In this document: piece after piece, positions 59,992 to 64,000 of the stretch
Numbering within the stretch: position 1 is the first letter of the stretch
Layout of the letters: every line of letters begins with the position of its first letter
Assembly: GCA_036346225.1 (NCBI GenBank)
Contig: JARFIW010001257.1
Span: forward strand, 1,084,001 to 1,148,000
Length of the DNA stretch: 64,000 bases
Source of the DNA: Platerodrilus igneus
Lineage: Eukaryota; Arthropoda; Insecta; Coleoptera; Lycidae
Direction of reading: 5' to 3'
Translations under genes and position numbers: made by a program
The notes under the pieces: model-generated
What the model saw: only the letters and a program-made list of their open reading frames with translations
Told to the model about the DNA's origin: nothing
The model's database searches: none

Positions 59992-60702
59992 TCCTTTTAT
60001 TAAGGTTAATATTAGAATTTAAATTTAAAAAACTTTTAGTTACTTACGCTTTTTAAGGATCAAACGACAAACCCATCAATTTTCCATTATTACAGTGGTA
60101 TTATTTTACACTTCACAATTAATCACTTTACATAACTATCTGTGTCATTCAGAAACGTGAACTATGCCTTACTTCATTGCGAAATGTTTTGTTTACAAAT
60201 CCGGTCATTATTAAATGCACCGTCTATCTATTGACAAGCGCAAAGTTCGTTGTTGTGTATTAAACTTTCATACCAGGTTTTCGGATATTCCATGGTATTA
60301 TTATTGTATATTAACATCGACGCCTTACTTTTGTCACGTACCATTTCGAGTTAATAGCATTGATTTGCTTGGATTTTCATACTTCTAGATAAGTAAACCA
60401 ATGTTTTTTTCAAATAAATTTGGTTAACTTTTAGTTTAATTACCATGCCTTGCTTGTTTCCAATATATCAGGTGTCGATTTTAATTTTCCAGTCATAGAC
60501 TAAATACAATGTATGGATTAAATTATATGCGTTTGCTATCTTACGCATTTTTAAACCTGCTTGTTTTAATTAGGATCCTTGACGTAGTAATGATGCGCTA
60601 TCCCTGCATGTCACGTTTCAGCTTGCATTTATGTAATTTAACGACTTGCAAATTTGTTTATTCTAATAAATCTTCAGAAATATTTTTCATTAACTAAATT
60701 AA

Positions 60703-61203
60703 TTATTTTTCTTAATCTTCTTTGGGAATTAAACCACTCATAGTCTTTAAAATCATTTTTATTTACGTTTCGATCTATGACCTAGGATCGTTGTCAAAAT
60801 AATAAAAACTTCAAGTTTAACATTTATGACATAAATTGAAGGTGGCTTTGATTTACTGATGTTCGAAATATTTGGTTTGAGTACACTAGGCAAAAATTTT
60901 TAAAGTTTAAAAGAATGATAGCTTTCAATTTGTGTTGCGGCCTGGTACCGACTTGTTTAGGTAGCCAATACGCTTAACGTGAAATCAGCCGATTAATTTT
61001 TATTGGTGAATTTTATATAAATTTATATTCAAACCAAATATTTCGAACATCAGTAAATCAAAGTCACCTTCAATTTGTCATAAATGCCAAACTTAAAGTT
61101 TTTATTATTCTGACAACGATCCTAGGTCATGGATCGAAACGTAAATAAAAATGATTTTAAAAACTATGAGTGGTTTAATTCCCAAAAAAAATTAAGAAAA
61201 ATG
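60703..61203. mobile_element. Foldback insertion with 175-bp inverted arms
   Basis: The left arm (60703-60880) and right arm (61029-61203) are reverse complements, including CCTAGGATCGTTGTCA against TGACAACGATCCTAGG and GAAATATTTGGTTTGA against TCAAACCAAATATTTC. An 11-bp TAAATTAATTA occurs at 60695-60705 and 61238-61248 where the LTR sequence breaks and resumes, which looks like a target duplication with about 35 extra bases on the right. The arms contain GATCC..GGATC-GAAAC, reminiscent of a broken hammerhead core. No coding capacity. Confidence 0.85.
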
Positions 61204-61412
61204 CTAAACAAACCACAACAAACATATAGCGAGTATTTAAATTAATTATGATTATGATTAATCTACAGGGCGTTGTCATTTACTTTCCAGTCTGATCATC
61301 GTATTTCTTGTTTTTTCAGAAAACTGTCTCGTTTTCTGAGTCCTCATATATTTTATTTGAAGTGCGCTATACTATTGGTCCTAACTACCCCTAAATGACC
61401 TTATTAACACAG

Positions 61413-61414
<2 letters not shown>

Positions 61415-61445
<31 letters not shown>
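61415..61445. repeat. (TA)n microsatellite, 31 bp
   Basis: A TA array immediately next to the LTR terminus on its left. Confidence 0.95.
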
Positions 61446-61448
<3 letters not shown>

Positions 61449-61559
61449 AAATAGTATTAAGATGTATAAATATACACCCACTTTACGAAAAATCAAAAGA
61501 GAGTGTTTAACTATACAAATCAAGCTAATATTTGCATAGCCATAAATAAAAGATTTGGA

Positions 61560-63050
61560 TTGTATCATAAAAGGAATAAACATTCATCGACTAATATTGA
61601 TCTCTCTGGATCTCATGGCAAACCGTAGCCTAAAATTCACAAAAATGGAATTCCTACAAGACCAGTTGTAAGTTTTATAAATGCTCCTGTATCAAAATTA
61701 TCAAAATTTAGTTTAACTTTAATTACAAATTAGACTAAACTTAAATCAATTCATTTGGTAAGTAAACTTTTGATCTCATACAAAAATTGCAGAATATACA
61801 ACTACAAGATGATTACACTATGCTGTCATTTGATGTAAGTAACCTTTTTACTTCTGTACCTAAATCAGAAACCTTACCACTCGTTGAAGATCTTCTGCAA
61901 TCTATCAACATAGGAGAAGACAATGTAATTACAACTTTGACCTTATTGAATTTTTGTTTGTCACAAGATTTTTTCGTTTTAAATAACAAATGTCATACAC
62001 AGTTCGAATCATTAGCAAGGGGAAGTAGCCTCTCTTCATTTCTTGCAGATGTTATTATGGATCTTTTGGAAAGCAAAATCATTTTAACCGATAAAAATCC
62101 ACAGATTATGCGCTGGTTTTGTTATGTTGATGATTGCTTAGTTTTCATTAAGGGTACAACCGAAACTGCTCAATACGTTTTGAATAATATTAATAAAGTT
62201 CATCCTAATATTAAATTCACCTTGGAAATAGAATCTGAAAATAAGCTTAACTTTTAGATCTGACAATATGTAAACATAATAATTAATTACATTATAATAT
62301 TTATAGAAAGCCTATATAAACTGATCACATTATACCAGCATCTTCTAACCATTGTTGGCAACACAAAATGGCAGCTTTCAACTGCTACAAACACAGACAT
62401 CAATATTCCTTTATTCAAATCAAACTTCAATAAAAAAGTAAATACAATAAAACAAATAGCCATTAACAATGGATATCATTCTAACCTTATTTATAAATTG
62501 ATCAATAGTATAATGAATAAAAAATTCATTAACAAGTATATATCATTCCAATTAAAATTACATCCCAAAAAAATTTCATTTCAATTCTTTTTATAGAGTC
62601 CAACCTTAATACTAAAATCAAAAAGCAATAGAAAAGTATAGTAACTCGATTACAATTTCATTCAAATCATGTAACATGTTGAAACCACATATAGTTCATT
62701 CCAAAGATCCTATAGAACCATTGTCAAAAAGTTGTGTATATAGACTAAATTGTGGAGATAGTCAGTTCACCTATATTGGTAGAACTTGAAACCACTGAGG
62801 GTAAGAATAAAAGAACATCTGAATAAAACAGATGAATCAGCATTTGGTCACCACATATCTTATAATAAACACACTTTCGATTTTAACCTGCATTCAAAAT
62901 TAATACATAATATTACCTCAAAAAACTTTAATAGACGACTTTTTAGAAGATCTTGAAATTGAAAGCGAATTACTAAGAAATAACACTTGTTTAAATACTC
63001 AAATTAACCTCAATAGAACTTTTATTCCAATATACAAACGTCTAAATTGA
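61560..63050 (+). pseudogene. Penelope-like element: RT plus GIY-YIG endonuclease
   Basis: Plus-strand Penelope-type pol. The RT N-terminal part is IHKNGIPTRPVVSFINAPVS (about 61637). The intact frame 61787-62257 gives MLSFDVSNLFTSVPKSETLP, FVLNNKCHTQFESLARGSSL and the catalytic YVDD in RWFCYVDDCLVFIKG (about 62122), then HPNIKFTLEIESENKLNF. After stops and shifts come YKLITLYQHLL.. with PASSNHCWQHKMAAF-type sequence in another frame (about 62333) and IKQIAINNGYHSNLI. The nuclease, VYRLNCGDSQFTYIGRT, begins at about 62733, then RVRIKEHLNKTDESAFGHHI and NTQINLNRTFIPIYKRLN to about 63050. The RT and nuclease cores are recognisable, but more than four lesions are present. It is a different lineage from the palindrome at 41.5 kb, judged by low sequence similarity. 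Confidence 0.88.
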
Positions 63051-63904
63051 TGGAATTCCATTGGCTTATAAAATATCAAATGATTCATATTTCGTTAATT
63101 TTACTGTGGCGATCTATGTTTCAGATGCACGCTTTAGTTGTCATTACAGAAATATAACTATTTGTCTTTTTCGACTTCATCAACGAAACAGATAAGATGT
63201 AATCCATATTTATTGGAAAAATCAGTTTGTTAACTAACTAGTCTTTTCCTAACTGATTAGTTTAATAGTTTAAATGTTATCTATTTATTCAATTAGTTTG
63301 ATGGAATACATTTTTAAAGTAACTTGACAGTAAGTAACTATATTCATTAATGTTTAATCTGTATCACCGTTACTTGCTTACTAGTAGTAGTACCGAAGAT
63401 GGCTAGCGCTGAAAGCATGAAACGAACGTTTTCAAATGTTTCTAATTTGCTATATTGATTGCATATTTTCCCTTTATCGAAATGTTCATGGTATCTAAAT
63501 ACCTTATATTATTTAGTTGGCAATTTCGATTTTGGGGTAGTAACCTGAATCTTGCTTCTTGAGGTTTATTTTGCTACTAGCATCGCTTCGAGAAGCAGTC
63601 TCTCATCATCCATTTTAATCTCGCCTAATAGCGGTTTTGGATGTGAAGAGAATTCTTATTGTGGAGGGTTTTTGGGTATTTTATTATTAATACATTTCGT
63701 TCTACTCCCAATACCGCCTTTATGGATATTTTCTGCTTTTACGGTAAGCCACGTGCTAGGTTTCATAAACTAATCATTACATTTCAGAATATTGAATTGT
63801 TTGCATCTCAAGTAGTTCTGTGAAATGTATCAATTAGTTTAGTTTCGCACTTTTGTAGTAATTTAAATTTCAATAATTTTCGCGATTTAATTAATTTATT
63901 TCAG
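63051..63904. other. Penelope 3' flank and unassigned DNA
   Basis: Near 63391-63425 the sequence GAAGATGGCTAGCGCTGAAA GC then ATGAAACG resembles terminal repeats of Penelope-like elements and may mark the end of the element. The rest shows no gene; a 73-codon frame at 63552-63773 has no recognisable domain. Confidence 0.35.
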
Positions 63905-64000
63905 GGTCCATCCTTCTTCTTAGTTCTAATCCTAGCCCTAGTGCTAGTCATTATAGACCTAACTCTAGTCCTACTTCTAGTAAGTCTTGTTCCCGTAAGA
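63905..64000. repeat. Degenerate CTAGTCCTA-type simple repeat at window end
   Basis: TTCTAATCCTAGCCCTAGTG, then CTAGTCATTATAGACC and CTCTAGTCCTACTTCTAGTA, form an imperfect short-period repeat that runs off the end of the window, so its extent and class are unknown. Confidence 0.6.

Larger units (their letters stand above)
59097..61414 (-). mobile_element. Reversed LTR of the 35-41 kb family with insertions
   Basis: On the minus strand the sequence starts at 61414 with TGCTGTGTTAATAAGGTCAT and follows the 35250 LTR, for example ATTCAGATTGGCTAACCTGTTG (plus, about 59688) and GACAATACGACAAACAAAG (about 59227). It ends near 59124 with GTGAATT, and continues about 25 bp into the internal side (GCGCCCATTTT, compare GGGCGCACC after the left LTR) before the TA array cuts it off. 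So it is an LTR plus a stub of the interior rather than a clean solo LTR. A 24-bp minisatellite and a foldback insertion lie inside. Confidence 0.88.

Noticed and set aside
1..64000. tRNA and rRNA genes
   Set aside because: I saw no cloverleaf with a convincing B-box or rRNA core sequence while reading. A covariance-model scan would be the decisive test.

Overview
The window looks like AT-rich nuclear DNA from an insect or another arthropod. Two host genes point that way: a gustavus/SPSB-type SPRY gene with normal introns, and an F-box/leucine-rich-repeat gene. There is also a decayed copy of a USP10-type deubiquitinase. Almost everything else is mobile DNA: Ty3/gypsy LTR elements, three LINE types, Penelope-like elements, piggyBac, hAT and mariner. 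I saw no rRNA, tRNA, CRISPR or bacterial-type operon. Species and chromosome cannot be told from the sequence.

Layout, left part. Up to 2.9 kb lies a broken gypsy pol on the minus strand. At 2.9-7.2 kb is a Jockey/CR1-type LINE on the plus strand. At 7.6-8.9 kb is the F-box/LRR exon on the minus strand, with one in-frame stop. At 10.3-10.4 kb there is a possible orphan exon, and at 10.5-11.0 kb a LINE tail. At 11.2-17.3 kb is a piggyBac transposase split by a 4.6-kb insert that contains a complete-ended hAT element (TIRs and a perfect 8-bp target duplication). At 17.53-17.81 kb are a TA microsatellite and a hammerhead-ribozyme-like motif. At 18.1-19.9 kb is an intronless USP10-like pseudogene. 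At 21.2-22.1 kb are two exons of the gustavus-like gene on the minus strand.

Middle part. At 23.9-27.2 kb is an RTE-like LINE, followed by a truncated second 3' end. At 28.2-29.7 and 34.56-34.86 kb is a degenerate tandem repeat of about 135 bp, split by a third LINE (29.7-34.56 kb). At 35.25-41.49 kb is an LTR element with 1.55-kb LTRs, gag and protease remnants and no RT or integrase. At 41.5-43.4 kb is a 1.87-kb palindrome made of two Penelope-like 3' ends.

Right part. At 50.6-52.0 kb is a 1.4-kb gag-protease LTR element with LTRs of about 165 bp. At 52.0-54.2 kb is a segment with 17-bp inverted ends. At 54.48-55.72 kb is a complete-ended, dead mariner. At 59.1-61.4 kb is a third LTR of the 35-41 kb family, in reverse, carrying a minisatellite and a foldback insertion. 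At 61.6-63.05 kb is a second Penelope-like element. Eight TA arrays of 26-49 bp recur. Several sit exactly at mobile-element edges, and this is the most suggestive unexplained pattern in the window.

Nearly all mobile-element reading frames carry stops, frameshifts or lost catalytic residues, so they are relics. The genes do not form a pathway together. The window is best read as a few host exons embedded in nested transposable elements.
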